From the NCBI RefSeq assembly GCF_017968885.1, contig NZ_CP072913.1:5248501-5312500 (forward strand): a stretch of DNA of 64,000 nucleotides, read 5' to 3'. Of this stretch, positions 54,056 to 62,478 are shown in pieces. The translations under genes and the position numbers were made by a program. This stretch comes from Pseudomonas sp. Tri1 (GTDB lineage Bacteria; Pseudomonadota; Gammaproteobacteria; Pseudomonadales; Pseudomonadaceae). Within the stretch, counting starts at the first letter, position 1; each line of letters begins with the position of its first letter. The notes under the pieces are model-generated. The model had not been told where the DNA came from. It worked only from the letters and a program-made list of their open reading frames with translations, and searched no databases.

Positions 54056-55157
54056 GGCTTAACGTCTCCTTGATGATGTGCGCAGCACGTTGAATGTGCT
54101 CAGGGCGAGCGCTGATCGGGCAGCGCAAAACCAATTCGCGGCCACGAGGCGCACTGACATAGACGCCTTGCTGGTAAAGCGCTTCGCAAACCACGGCCGG
54201 TTGCAGGTCATCGGCCAGCGGCAGGCTGACCCAGGCGCCCACAGCCACCGCCCCCAATGAAGCCAGGGTTTGCGCCAGGTACTGGCCGTTTTCCTGGCAT
54301 TGCCGGGGCGAGTCGTGGGCTTGCACATAATCCAATGCGGCCAGGGCCGCCACGCAGGCCATTGGATTACCGGCGGTGGTGCTGCCATGCTTGGCTGGGC
54401 TGCTGCGCCCATAGACCTGCCAGGCCATATGCTCGCTGCAGGTATAGGTACCGATGGGAATCGCGCTGCCGCCCAGGGGCCCGCCGAGCACGACAATGTC
54501 CGGAACCGGACGATAGCGCTGGAAACCGAACAGCGAACCCAGGCTGCCAAGGCAACTGTGGGTATCGACCGCGATGACCGGTACCGACGCCCGCGCAGCG
54601 CGTGCATGCAACTGCTCGATCAAGGCCGGTTCGAGCAGTTGCAGTCGACCGTTTGCATCCGTACGGGTGCTGCTGTGGCACACCGCAAAGCAATCGCTCC
54701 AGTCCACCGAGTCCAGGTCAGCGACATGACGAATCGCCGCTCGCTTGAATCCCAGGAAACTCTGTAGGCCAAGATCGCCCTGCGCTGCGTTGAGGCAACG
54801 CCCGTAAGTCAGCGAGCCATAATCGCCGCCCTGGATAAACACAATGGTGTTGCCCTTGGGCTTGAGCCCCTTGCACAACTTCAAGGCCCCCTCAAAAGCC
54901 TCGTCGCCGGAGCTGCACACATAAGAGCTCTCCAGCGGCGCGGGCAGCAGCTCGGCCAGGCGCCGACACAAGGCAAGCAACGGTTCGGACATCAGCACCC
55001 GATTGGACAGGCCCATGATCTGGGCCTGACGGCTGACCGCCTCGATCACGGACGGCACCTGAAAGCCAAACCCGCCGGTCAGGTCGATGATCGAGCGACC
55101 ATCACCGTCGAGATAGGTCTCGTACTGTCCTCCGATAATGTATTTGTCGTGTTTCAT
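54033..55157 (-). CDS. Class III aminotransferase-fold protein lacking the PLP lysine
   Basis: A 374-residue protein with the overall class III aminotransferase fold (SGDEAFEGALKL, AGNPMACVAALAALDY) but a damaged active site. Where the Schiff-base lysine should be, the sequence is VLGGPLGGS (Gly226). The Asp-Glu-x-Gln motif reads AVDTHSCLG, keeping only Asp198; the Y-H-G motif reads GGDYGS. It is also some 50 residues shorter than its neighbour. The frame is intact and embedded in a tight operon, so a pseudoenzyme, scaffold or heterodimer partner is more likely than decay. Confidence 0.85.
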   Translation of the reverse strand: MKHDKYIIGGQYETYLDGDGRSIIDLTGGFGFQVPSVIEAVSRQAQIMGLSNRVLMSEPLLALCRRLAELLPAPLESSYVCSSGDEAFEGALKLCKGLKPKGNTIVFIQGGDYGSLTYGRCLNAAQGDLGLQSFLGFKRAAIRHVADLDSVDWSDCFAVCHSSTRTDANGRLQLLEPALIEQLHARAARASVPVIAVDTHSCLGSLGSLFGFQRYRPVPDIVVLGGPLGGSAIPIGTYTCSEHMAWQVYGRSSPAKHGSTTAGNPMACVAALAALDYVQAHDSPRQCQENGQYLAQTLASLGAVAVGAWVSLPLADDLQPAVVCEALYQQGVYVSAPRGRELVLRCPISARPEHIQRAAHIIKETLSHVLTQAA

Positions 55158-55165
55158 GAGATCTC

Positions 55166-56047
55166 TCAGCGATAGCTCAAGGCGTTGAAAATGCGCCGAC
55201 GCTCGTCGACGATGGTTTCCCGACCGTGCATGACCCGACGGTTGTCGATCATCACTACGTCATGGTCACGCCAGCCCACCGGGTAGGTGTAATGGGCGGA
55301 CACCTCGGCGATCTCAGCCAGGTACTCGGCGGGAATCGGCTGCCCGGCCAGCGTATCGATCACCGGCGCTTCGTAGTTGAAGGACGGCCCCAGGATGCTG
55401 TTGGCAAAAGCCGGACGCCCGCTGAAGGCCGATGTCAGGATCGCCGAGGTGCTGAAGGCGTAGTGGATCGAATCATCGGCCGGGTTGAAGGAAATCAGGG
55501 TTTGCGGATCGTCACCGATGATTTGCAACAGGTCCTCGATAGCGACGGCCGCCGGGTCCGACAGCGTTGGCGAGTAGTGACAAACCAGCCGGCGCCATTT
55601 CTCCCCGGCCACGGTCCGGCTGTAGCGAATGGGATTTTCTTCAAAGAAGGTGCGACAGCCTGGGGACAGTTTCGCCAGCACCCTCTCACCGTCGCACAAG
55701 GTGGTTTGCGAACCCTTGCGCGGCGCTTCCTGGCAATAGAACCAGGTCATGTCCGGCCAGAATGGGGAGTTGCCGTTCTCGCAATGCAAACCGACGGCCT
55801 GATGCCCGGCATCCACCAACTGCGCCGCGCCACCGACCATGATCCGGGCCGGATCCAGGCTCAGCCGCGAACTGTTTTGCTTCACGTAGGCACTGAAATC
55901 CTCGGCATTGTGAATACAGTTGCGAAACAGCACGACGCCGTAATGCCCCAGCAACTCATACAACTCGCCCTTGCCCAAGTTGGCGAAGTGATGCGACTCG
56001 ACGATGGATACGTCCGGGTTTTCAAAGTGAAAGGCAGGTGTGCTCAT
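55166..56047 (-). CDS. TauD-like Fe(II)/2-oxoglutarate oxygenase
   Basis: A 293-residue non-haem iron oxygenase of the TauD/SyrP-like group. The facial triad is His88-x-Glu90 (GLHCENGNSPFWPD) and His274 (NRRVMHGRE); an Arg in RRRIFNALSYR can hold 2-oxoglutarate. Relatives hydroxylate amino acids or carrier-bound amino acids in natural-product pathways. The ATG at 56047 has AAGGA nine bases upstream and overlaps the ligase gene by 26 bases. Confidence 0.87.
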   Translation of the reverse strand: MSTPAFHFENPDVSIVESHHFANLGKGELYELLGHYGVVLFRNCIHNAEDFSAYVKQNSSRLSLDPARIMVGGAAQLVDAGHQAVGLHCENGNSPFWPDMTWFYCQEAPRKGSQTTLCDGERVLAKLSPGCRTFFEENPIRYSRTVAGEKWRRLVCHYSPTLSDPAAVAIEDLLQIIGDDPQTLISFNPADDSIHYAFSTSAILTSAFSGRPAFANSILGPSFNYEAPVIDTLAGQPIPAEYLAEIAEVSAHYTYPVGWRDHDVVMIDNRRVMHGRETIVDERRRIFNALSYR

Positions 56048-57587
56048 TGGATGCATTCCTTTGCAGAGTGGAAAAAACAGTGGCGATATCGGCGCGTTTC
56101 GGCCGGCCAGTGACGGTATAGAGCTGCTCGAGCAACGGGTCATCCTTGGTCAACAACCAGAGTCGATTCGGTCGCTCGATGTCGGAGAAGCGCCCCGCCG
56201 ACCAGGCGAGCAGTTCATCGCGCGCCGGTGTCGCCTCGACGCACAACAACGCCACGAGACCATGGAGCTCATCGAAAAACACCGCGGCATCGTTGACGCC
56301 CGGGTATTTGCGGTACTCAAGCTCAACCTGCTCGGGGCTGACGTTGCGACCATTGGGCAGGCAGATCACGTTCTTCTTGCGCCCGTGCACGTACAGGTAA
56401 CCATCATCATCCAGCATCCCCAGGTCGCCGGTGTCCATCCAGCCGTCGCTGGACATGGAACAGGCGCTGGGGTCAGTGCCGGAATAGCCACTGAACAACG
56501 AGCTGCTCTTGACCTCGATGGTCTGGTCGGCGCCGATACGTACCTGGACGTGGGGCAGCGGCTTGCCGACGCTGCCAAGGCGTTGCTGCTCGAAGGTGTT
56601 CACGCTGACGACCGAGGCGTTCTCCGAAAGCCCGTAACCCTGGTACACCTCGATGCCTTGTTCAGCCAGGCCGCGCAAGACATCGATACTCACTGCCGCG
56701 CCGCCGCAGGTGATGTGCGCGCCCGATTTCAGGTACCGTGCCAGCCGTTCGCCCGCCTCGCCTCCTTCGTTCATCTGCTCCAGGAAACGATTGACCATGA
56801 CCGGCGGAACCGTCAGGGCCGTTGGCTGGACTTGCAGGATCCAGTCGACCAGGCGCTGCGGTGACGCGCCAGGCTCGCCGAGCAAGGGCTCGTTTGGCGG
56901 TAAAAAATGCACAGTCCCGCCTGCCAGCAGCGGCAGATACGCGGCGGTCACCTGTTCCAGCAACAGACTCAAGGGCACCATCGACAGGTAACGACGATGG
57001 GCATTGGCTGGCATGCGTTGGCGCAGCGACGCCAGCACCGCGCCGACCGCCTGGGCACTCAGGCGTACCCCCTTTGGCCGGCTGGTGGTGCCCGAGGTGT
57101 GAATGATTTTGCAGATCCAGTCACCCTCACTTTCCGGCGTATAGAGCAATGGTTGCTCGGGTACCGGCTCGTTGATGCGTTGCAGGCGGCTGTCGGGGAA
57201 ATTCAGCTTCCAGCGTTGCGCCAGGGTTTGCTGCCCGGCGGCATCCACCAGAAACCCATCGCAACCGCCGGCCAGGTGCTCCGCCTGGGATTGGCTGAAC
57301 GCCAGCGGCAGCGGCAGCGCAGTGATACCGGCGAACAGGCAGGCCAGGTCGGCCACCAGCCAGTCACTGCTGTTGCGCGTCGCAATCCCCAATACCACAT
57401 GATCACCATGGGCTCGGCTTGCGAAACGCCGCTGCAGGGTTGCCGCCAGATTGAGCGAGCGCTGTTCCAGCTCGCCATAGGTCAACTGCGTCGGTTCATT
57501 GCCCACTTGCGGCCAGTCAACCGCACAGACGGCCTCGCGGTTTTCCAGCAACGCACGTTGCAATTGGCTGATAAACCCACCGCTCAT
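56022..57587 (-). CDS. AMP-forming acyl/aryl ligase (ANL superfamily)
   Basis: A 521-residue adenylating enzyme. Core motifs: IHTSGTTSRPKGVRL (P-loop), QGYGLSENASVVS (A5), MDTGDLGMLDDDGYLYVHGR (A7-A8), and the A10 lysine Lys497 in TVTGRPKR. It activates a carboxylic acid as an acyl-AMP; the acceptor (CoA, carrier protein or amine) is unknown. No carrier-protein domain is fused. It starts in an ATGA overlap with the hemolysin-family gene. Confidence 0.9.
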   Translation of the reverse strand: MSGGFISQLQRALLENREAVCAVDWPQVGNEPTQLTYGELEQRSLNLAATLQRRFASRAHGDHVVLGIATRNSSDWLVADLACLFAGITALPLPLAFSQSQAEHLAGGCDGFLVDAAGQQTLAQRWKLNFPDSRLQRINEPVPEQPLLYTPESEGDWICKIIHTSGTTSRPKGVRLSAQAVGAVLASLRQRMPANAHRRYLSMVPLSLLLEQVTAAYLPLLAGGTVHFLPPNEPLLGEPGASPQRLVDWILQVQPTALTVPPVMVNRFLEQMNEGGEAGERLARYLKSGAHITCGGAAVSIDVLRGLAEQGIEVYQGYGLSENASVVSVNTFEQQRLGSVGKPLPHVQVRIGADQTIEVKSSSLFSGYSGTDPSACSMSSDGWMDTGDLGMLDDDGYLYVHGRKKNVICLPNGRNVSPEQVELEYRKYPGVNDAAVFFDELHGLVALLCVEATPARDELLAWSAGRFSDIERPNRLWLLTKDDPLLEQLYTVTGRPKRADIATVFSTLQRNASNEHTCLSL

Positions 57588-58201
57588 GGCTGCGCCCTCG
57601 CCAGAGAGTCACCCGGCAATTGAGTGAATGAGGTATTGAGAGTCATGGCAGCGAAGCGTGAACGTTGCGGGTCCACCCGGATGAAACCGGTGACTGGCAA
57701 CTTGGCGTAATAGCTCCCCCATTTCTTGCCGCCGTCGTCGGCCAGGCGCGTGGGGTCCGCAGTCAACAGTGGCTCGAAATCGATCTGGCAACTCTCCATC
57801 ATTTGCCGGACTCGAGGAGTCACCGTGCACAACAGGTAGTGCCCACCCATGCACCAGGCCAACAACGGAATCATGTTGACCAGAATCATTCCGGCCGTCA
57901 GGTGATGGGAGATCAGGTTACCGATCTCGACAATGTTCGAGCGATCAATGGTTTTTTCGAAACGCTGGGACAATATCTCGTTTATCGGTTGTGTCAGGTA
58001 TTGCTCGGAAAATAACGTGCGGTGGTCCGCAAACGTAATACCGGCGCAAGCAAGAATACGATCCGCCGGATCCTGAGTAACCGCAAAGTATTGCGGATTC
58101 GGTTCAACCGAAGCGGAATAAGAACTGCGAAATTTCTCCTTCACTACTTCTGTGGCTTGCACCCATAACGGCGTCTTAGTTTCAGCGACACGTATTTGCA
58201 T
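57584..58201 (-). CDS. Thermostable-hemolysin-family protein
   Basis: A 205-residue protein matching the T_hemolysin family by its pattern: LACAGITFADHRTLFSEQYL, a segment SNIVEIGNLISHHLTAGMIL, and WGSYYAKLPVTGFI. Members look like acyltransferase-type (GNAT/autoinducer-synthase-like) proteins, so the hemolysin name may mislead. Very strong ribosome site GGAGGAGG before the ATG at 58201. It is the first gene of the six-gene operon and probably works with the adjacent ligase, perhaps as an acyl acceptor enzyme; this is inference. Confidence 0.8.
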   Translation of the reverse strand: MQIRVAETKTPLWVQATEVVKEKFRSSYSASVEPNPQYFAVTQDPADRILACAGITFADHRTLFSEQYLTQPINEILSQRFEKTIDRSNIVEIGNLISHHLTAGMILVNMIPLLAWCMGGHYLLCTVTPRVRQMMESCQIDFEPLLTADPTRLADDGGKKWGSYYAKLPVTGFIRVDPQRSRFAAMTLNTSFTQLPGDSLARAQP

Positions 58202-58282
58202 TTCGTCCTCCTCCGTCCTTGTGCAGGATTCCTGTAAAAAGCGAGGCGAGCATATTGGGGAAAAGTCCTACAGACCATTTAA

Positions 58283-58311
58283 AAAATAAATTGCTTCCGC
58301 TAATATGTAAA
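58283..58311 (-). promoter_or_regulatory. Candidate promoter of the six-gene operon
   Basis: Minus strand TTTACA, 17-base spacer, TATTTT, in an A+T-rich spacer between the operon and the divergent LysR gene, 82 bases before the first start codon. Confidence 0.4.
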
Positions 58312-58372
58312 TAAACGTCTTTGTCATAAAAACATAGGACGCTAGTCCATGGATTGCGCCAAGAAGGATCTT

Positions 58373-59308
58373 ATGCTCAATAGTAATTTGCTTAGAAAGC
58401 TGGACATGCAGGACTTGATGGTGTTTGTCGCGGTGTACGAGCAGAGCAGCGTCACCGAGGTGTCCGAGGCCCTGTGTGTCAGCCAGTCAACCGTGAGCTA
58501 CTGCTTGAAGAAGCTCCGCACAAGCTTCGAAGATGAACTTTTCGTTAATACCCGCAGTGGCATGCGTCCCACCAGCAAAGCCACCGCCATGTACAGTCAT
58601 ATACTGAAGATTCTCAAAACAATAAACATATGCCATTCCGGCATTCAGACATTCGACCCCACCCAGAAAGAGATAACATTCAATGTCTGCGCACCCGAGT
58701 ACTTTGAACTTCTAATCCTGCCAAAATTGGTCAAGTGTTTTATTGGCAGTCGCTTTCCGGTCATCATTAACATAACCAAGTTTCACAGGGATATTCCCGC
58801 CGAGGAATTGATGGACGGCCGCTTCGACCTGGTCATTTGTTTTGGCCCGAACTTTCATCGCGGCGTCAAAGGTTTGCGCTCGCAGGTCTTGTTGGAAGAT
58901 GAATTGGTCTGCGTGGTCGATAAAAACTTCACGCTAACGCAAGAGGACTTCAGCCTGGAGACGTTCGTCGCGTGCCAGCACGTTTTCCCGACACCCTGGA
59001 CATCCGACACCAACATGATAGATGGATGGCTCACTCGCCAAGGCTACAGCCGACAGATTGTCGCTCGGGCCAACAGCTACGTAGCGGCACTCAATATGAT
59101 CAGCGGGACCGACTTCATCCTGACCCTGCCTAAGCGTATTCAGGCATTGACCTGCGACGAACACAGGTTCGGTCATCGCCGAGCACCGGCAGGTCTACCG
59201 AGCTTCACGCTGGAAATGATGTGGAGCGAGAAACCGACCCAGGACAGCGCCAACAGCTGGTTTCGCGAACAAATCGTAAAAGTCTGCGCTGAAGACGGCT
59301 TGCTTTAA
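58373..59308 (+). CDS. LysR-family regulator divergent from the six-gene cluster
   Basis: A 311-residue LysR protein (LDMQDLMVFVAVYEQSSVTE, CVSQSTVSYCLKKLRTSFED), with an effector domain of the NodD/LeuO-like subgroup. The ATG at 58373 follows AAGGA; an ATG at 58349 has a poorer site. Codon choice is more A+T-rich than in surrounding genes (AATAAACATA, CATTATTAACATAACC), suggesting acquisition together with the cluster. Its divergent position makes it the likely regulator of the operon. Confidence 0.87.
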   Translation: MLNSNLLRKLDMQDLMVFVAVYEQSSVTEVSEALCVSQSTVSYCLKKLRTSFEDELFVNTRSGMRPTSKATAMYSHILKILKTINICHSGIQTFDPTQKEITFNVCAPEYFELLILPKLVKCFIGSRFPVIINITKFHRDIPAEELMDGRFDLVICFGPNFHRGVKGLRSQVLLEDELVCVVDKNFTLTQEDFSLETFVACQHVFPTPWTSDTNMIDGWLTRQGYSRQIVARANSYVAALNMISGTDFILTLPKRIQALTCDEHRFGHRRAPAGLPSFTLEMMWSEKPTQDSANSWFREQIVKVCAEDGLL

Positions 59309-59310
59309 TC

Positions 59311-59352
59311 AGCCTGGGAACCGCTCGAATCGTCGAGTGGTTCCCGGCTTTT
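59311..59352 (+). terminator. Terminator after the LysR gene
   Basis: AGCC-GGGAACCGCTCGA/TCGAGTGGTTCCC-GGCT long stem with an ATCG loop and a short T-run. Confidence 0.8.
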
Positions 59353-59375
59353 CGGCTGCCGACTTTTCATCAGGC

Positions 59376-59417
59376 AAAAAAAAATCCGGAAATCCTCACT
59401 TTCGTGGGCCTTCCAGA
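59376..59417 (-). terminator. tRNA-Lys terminator
   Basis: On the minus strand TCTGGAA...TTCCGGA encloses a CAC-GAAA-GTG inner stem and is followed by T9. Confidence 0.7.
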
Positions 59418-59436
59418 CTTTTAAAACTGCTAAAAA

Positions 59437-59512
59437 TGGTGGGTCGTGTGGGATTCGAACCTACGACCAATTGGTTAAAAGCCAACTGCTCTACCAACTG
59501 AGCTAACGACCC
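59437..59512 (-). tRNA. tRNA-Lys (anticodon TTT)
   Basis: A 76-base gene that folds into a full cloverleaf: acceptor stem GGGTCGT/ACGACCC, D-arm AGCTCAGTTGGTAGAGC, anticodon loop CTTTTAA with TTT, TPsiC arm GTAGGTTCGAATCCTAC, encoded CCA end. It reads AAA and AAG lysine codons. Confidence 0.97.
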
Positions 59513-59528
59513 GCTGTGTGGTGGCGCG

Positions 59529-59557
59529 TATAATACTGATTTCTAAGGACTATTCAA
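59529..59557 (-). promoter_or_regulatory. tRNA-Lys promoter
   Basis: Minus strand TTGAAT, 17-base spacer, ATTATA, then a GC-rich CGCGCC discriminator typical of growth-rate-controlled stable RNA promoters. It lies between queC and the tRNA. Confidence 0.7.
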
Positions 59558-59575
59558 CACTTAATTTGAAATAAA

Positions 59576-60268
59576 TCAAAAATAAGGGGTTGGATCGCTC
59601 ACACCCGCGGCTGCAAAGCCTTCTGCACGCAGGCGGCAGCTGTCGCATTTGCCGCAAGCGCGGCCTTGATCGTCGGCCTGATAGCAGGAAACGGTCAGTC
59701 CGTAGTCCACGCCAAGCTTCACCCCAGCCTTGACGATATCGGCCTTGCTGAGATTCTGCAGCGGCGCCTGGATACGGAAGCCCTGCCCCTCTACACCGGC
59801 CTTGGTCGCCAGATTGGCCATGCGCTCGAAGGCTTCGACAAACTCCGGGCGGCAGTCTGGATAGCCGGAATAATCCACGGCATTCACGCCAATGAAAATA
59901 TCACGGGCGCCCAACACCTCGGCCCAACCCAGCGCCAACGACAGGAATACGGTGTTACGCGCTGGTACATAGGTCACCGGAATGCCTTCGCTCGGCGCCT
60001 CGGGGACATCGATGGAACTGTCAGTCAGAGCCGAACCGCCAATGCCGTTGAGGTTCAGGCCAATTACCTTGTGCTCCACCACGCCCAAATCCCGGGCAAC
60101 CCGTTCAGCGGCTTGCAGCTCGACACGGTGACGCTGACCGTAATCGAAACTCATGGTGTAGCAACGGTAGCCTTCGGCGCGCGCCATGGCCACGACAGTC
60201 GCCGAATCCAGGCCACCGGACAGCAGGATAACCGCACGTTTTTCTGCAGTGTTCGATTGTTCAGTCAT
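59576..60268 (-). CDS. queC: 7-cyano-7-deazaguanine synthase QueC
   Basis: Makes preQ0 from carboxy-deazaguanine, ammonia and ATP in queuosine synthesis. The 230 residues have the PP-loop [15 protein letters not shown] and the C-terminal zinc site with four Cys ([18 protein letters not shown]). The ATG at 60268 is one base from the stop of queE, so translation is coupled. The longer frame to 60370 overlaps queE and is not used. Confidence 0.96.
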   Translation of the reverse strand: MTEQSNTAEKRAVILLSGGLDSATVVAMARAEGYRCYTMSFDYGQRHRVELQAAERVARDLGVVEHKVIGLNLNGIGGSALTDSSIDVPEAPSEGIPVTYVPARNTVFLSLALGWAEVLGARDIFIGVNAVDYSGYPDCRPEFVEAFERMANLATKAGVEGQGFRIQAPLQNLSKADIVKAGVKLGVDYGLTVSCYQADDQGRACGKCDSCRLRAEGFAAAGVSDPTPYF

Positions 60269-60269
60269 A

Positions 60270-60917
60270 TCAGCGCCCCGGCTCGTCGTTCCAAAGATAT
60301 TTATGCAACTGCAATTGCAGGCGCACCGGCAAATTGTCCGCCACCACCCAGTCCGCCAGTTCCCGCGCACTCAAATCGTGATGACTCGGCGACAACAACA
60401 CTTCGCCGGCCCGCTGGTCGAGACCGTATTGAATCAGCTTGGAGACGGCCCAGTCATAGTCTTCCCGCGAACAAATGACGAACTTGACCTGATCGTTAGG
60501 TGTCAGCAGTTCAATGTTCTCATAACGATTGCGATGCGCTTCCTTGGAGCCTGGGGTTTTCAGGTCCACGACGCGACTGACGCGCGGGTCGACGGCCGAG
60601 ATGTCCAGGGCACCGCTGGTTTCCAGCGAAACCTCATAACCGGCATCACACAACTGCTTGAGCAGGGGGATGGCGTTGGGTTGCGCCAGTGGCTCACCAC
60701 CGGTGACGCAGACGTAGCGCGGGCGGTAACCAGCCACTTGCTCGAGGATATCGTCGAGGGTCCGCACAGTGCCGCCGCTGAATGCGTAGGCACTGTCACA
60801 GTATTGGCAACGCAGCGGGCAACCGGTGAGGCGCACAAAAACTGTGGGCAGCCCAGCCGTTCGCGTTTCACCCTGCAACGAGTAAAAAACTTCGGTGATT
60901 CTCAATGTGTCTTGCAT
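60270..60917 (-). CDS. queE: 7-carboxy-7-deazaguanine synthase QueE
   Basis: Radical-SAM enzyme that forms the deazaguanine ring system. It has 215 residues with the [4Fe-4S] CxxxCxxC motif at Cys33, Cys37 and Cys40 ([12 protein letters not shown]) and [12 protein letters not shown] for SAM binding. The ATG at 60917 gives the family N-terminus ([18 protein letters not shown]); a GTG nine bases upstream is possible. It is followed by queC. Confidence 0.95.
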   Translation of the reverse strand: MQDTLRITEVFYSLQGETRTAGLPTVFVRLTGCPLRCQYCDSAYAFSGGTVRTLDDILEQVAGYRPRYVCVTGGEPLAQPNAIPLLKQLCDAGYEVSLETSGALDISAVDPRVSRVVDLKTPGSKEAHRNRYENIELLTPNDQVKFVICSREDYDWAVSKLIQYGLDQRAGEVLLSPSHHDLSARELADWVVADNLPVRLQLQLHKYLWNDEPGR

Positions 60918-61034
60918 AGTCGCCACGGGCGTAACAGCTAAACAGGCTGTCCGCCTCCGTCAGGCACTTCAAGGAACCCCGCCAACGCGCAGATCCCAAA
61001 AAGCGTGTTTCATAAAAGGGCGTGAATTCTAACG

Positions 61035-61062
61035 AAAAAACCCGCGACAGGCGCGGGTTTCT
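61035..61062 (-). terminator. cpoB terminator
   Basis: AACCCGCG/CGCGGGTT stem; A6 on the plus strand gives a U-run for the minus-strand tol-pal-cpoB transcript. Some reading into queE may remain. Confidence 0.8.
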
Positions 61063-61085
61063 TCAAAACAGGTCAAGCCGGCTTA

Positions 61086-61922
61086 TTACATGCGTTGCAG
61101 ATCACGCTGGGCCAATTGAGCAGCGGATGTGCCCGGATACTGGGCCACCACCTGCTGCAGAATGCCTTTCACCTTGTCGGTATGACCGAGGCGGCGCTCT
61201 ACATCAGCAAGCTTGTACAGCGAATCCGGCACCTTGGCGTGCTTGGGATACAACTGTGACACCTTGGCGAACGCCTGGCCGGCACCTTGCAGGTCACCCT
61301 TGGCCAGGTTCACTTCGCCCAACCAGTATTGGGCGTTGCCCGCGTACTGGCTGTTTGGGTATTTGCGCAGGAAAGCGGCAAAAGCCTGGCTGGCCTTGTC
61401 GAAATCCTTGGCCTTGATCAAGTCGAAGGCAGCGTCGTAATAGAGCTTTTCCTTCGCCGGATCAGCCGGCTCACCATTGGCGGCAGGTGCTGGAGCCGTT
61501 GCCCCAGCGCCCGCGGCTGCACCGGGGGCGTTCAAATCGCCACCGGCAGGAGAATTCTCAGGAGACGCGGCAGGTGCAGGTGCAACGCCGGATCCTATGC
61601 GCCGATCAAGATCCTGGTATCGCTCCAGGTTTTCCTGCTTCATGCGCGCAATATCATTTTGCAGAACTTCGATCACGCCTTGCTGGCGCGAAAGCTGATC
61701 CTGCATTTGCTGGAGCTGGTTGAACAGCTCGCCCTGTGCCGAGACAGGGGCCGAAACCCCTCCCCCGGCATAGGCGCCGTTCGTACCGTAACCCGCAGGC
61801 GGATAGCTGCTCCCGCTATTGTTATAGCCGGCATCGTTATCGACCACAGGAACCGCAGCCCACGCCGCAAGCGGCGCGAGGCTGAGAGCCAGAACAGTTA
61901 CAGCACGACGGCACGTTCGCAT
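61086..61922 (-). CDS. cpoB: Cell division coordinator CpoB (YbgF)
   Basis: Periplasmic Tol-Pal partner that coordinates outer-membrane constriction with peptidoglycan synthesis. The 278 residues have a signal peptide ending AAWAA, an N-terminal coiled coil (FNQLQQMQDQLSRQQGVIEV, about 70-105) for trimerisation, an Ala/Pro-rich linker, and C-terminal TPR repeats (YDAAFDLIKAKDFDKASQAF; YWLGEVNLAKGDLQGAGQAF). It lies seven bases after pal. Confidence 0.94.
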   Translation of the reverse strand: MRTCRRAVTVLALSLAPLAAWAAVPVVDNDAGYNNSGSSYPPAGYGTNGAYAGGGVSAPVSAQGELFNQLQQMQDQLSRQQGVIEVLQNDIARMKQENLERYQDLDRRIGSGVAPAPAASPENSPAGGDLNAPGAAAGAGATAPAPAANGEPADPAKEKLYYDAAFDLIKAKDFDKASQAFAAFLRKYPNSQYAGNAQYWLGEVNLAKGDLQGAGQAFAKVSQLYPKHAKVPDSLYKLADVERRLGHTDKVKGILQQVVAQYPGTSAAQLAQRDLQRM

Positions 61923-61928
61923 GACGAA

Positions 61929-62426
61929 TTACTTACGCAGTTCGACGCGACGGTTTTGAGCCCAGGACTGCTCGTCGTTGCCGGTAGCAACTGGACGCTC
62001 TTCGCCGTAGGAAACCAGTTCCAGCTGAGCTGGGGAAACACCTTGCAGTACCAGGTAGCGTTGAACGGCTTTCGCACGACGCTCGCCCAGTGCCATGTTG
62101 TACTCACGAGTACCACGTTCGTCGGTGTTGCCTTCCAGAACGATGCGAGCGCCGTTGGCTTTCAGGTCCTTGGCGTGAACGTCCAGAGCGCGCATGGCTT
62201 CTGGCTTCAGGTCCGAGCTGTCGTATTCGAAGTAGAAGGTGGTGATTGCGCGCAGAGCAGCTTCTTCGCTCAGGGAGCCATCGACTGCACCAGTGTTAGC
62301 GCCGTAACCAGCGTTTGGATCAACAGCGCCTTCACCGGCATTGTCGCCGCCTTTGGACGAGCAACCTACAGCTACAGCCATGGCCAGAGCCAGCGCAGCA
62401 AATTTACCAAACTTCAGCATTTCCAT
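61929..62426 (-). CDS. pal: Peptidoglycan-associated lipoprotein Pal
   Basis: Outer-membrane lipoprotein anchored to peptidoglycan, 165 residues. The lipobox is AVAVGC with Cys22 as the lipidated residue. The OmpA-type domain contains [20 protein letters not shown] and the end [13 protein letters not shown] [15 protein letters not shown] lies seven bases before the ATG at 62426; a second ATG two codons in would also serve. Confidence 0.97.
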   Translation of the reverse strand: MEMLKFGKFAALALAMAVAVGCSSKGGDNAGEGAVDPNAGYGANTGAVDGSLSEEAALRAITTFYFEYDSSDLKPEAMRALDVHAKDLKANGARIVLEGNTDERGTREYNMALGERRAKAVQRYLVLQGVSPAQLELVSYGEERPVATGNDEQSWAQNRRVELRK

Positions 62427-62478
62427 CGTGAAACTCCTAATGAACCCCAGTGTGTTAAGTAAAACGTATAGCGCCGCG

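Noticed and set aside
58334..58348. GGAC-GCTA-GTCC as a LysR binding site
   Set aside because: The arms are only four bases and lack the T-N11-A spacing expected of LysR boxes, so I did not annotate it.
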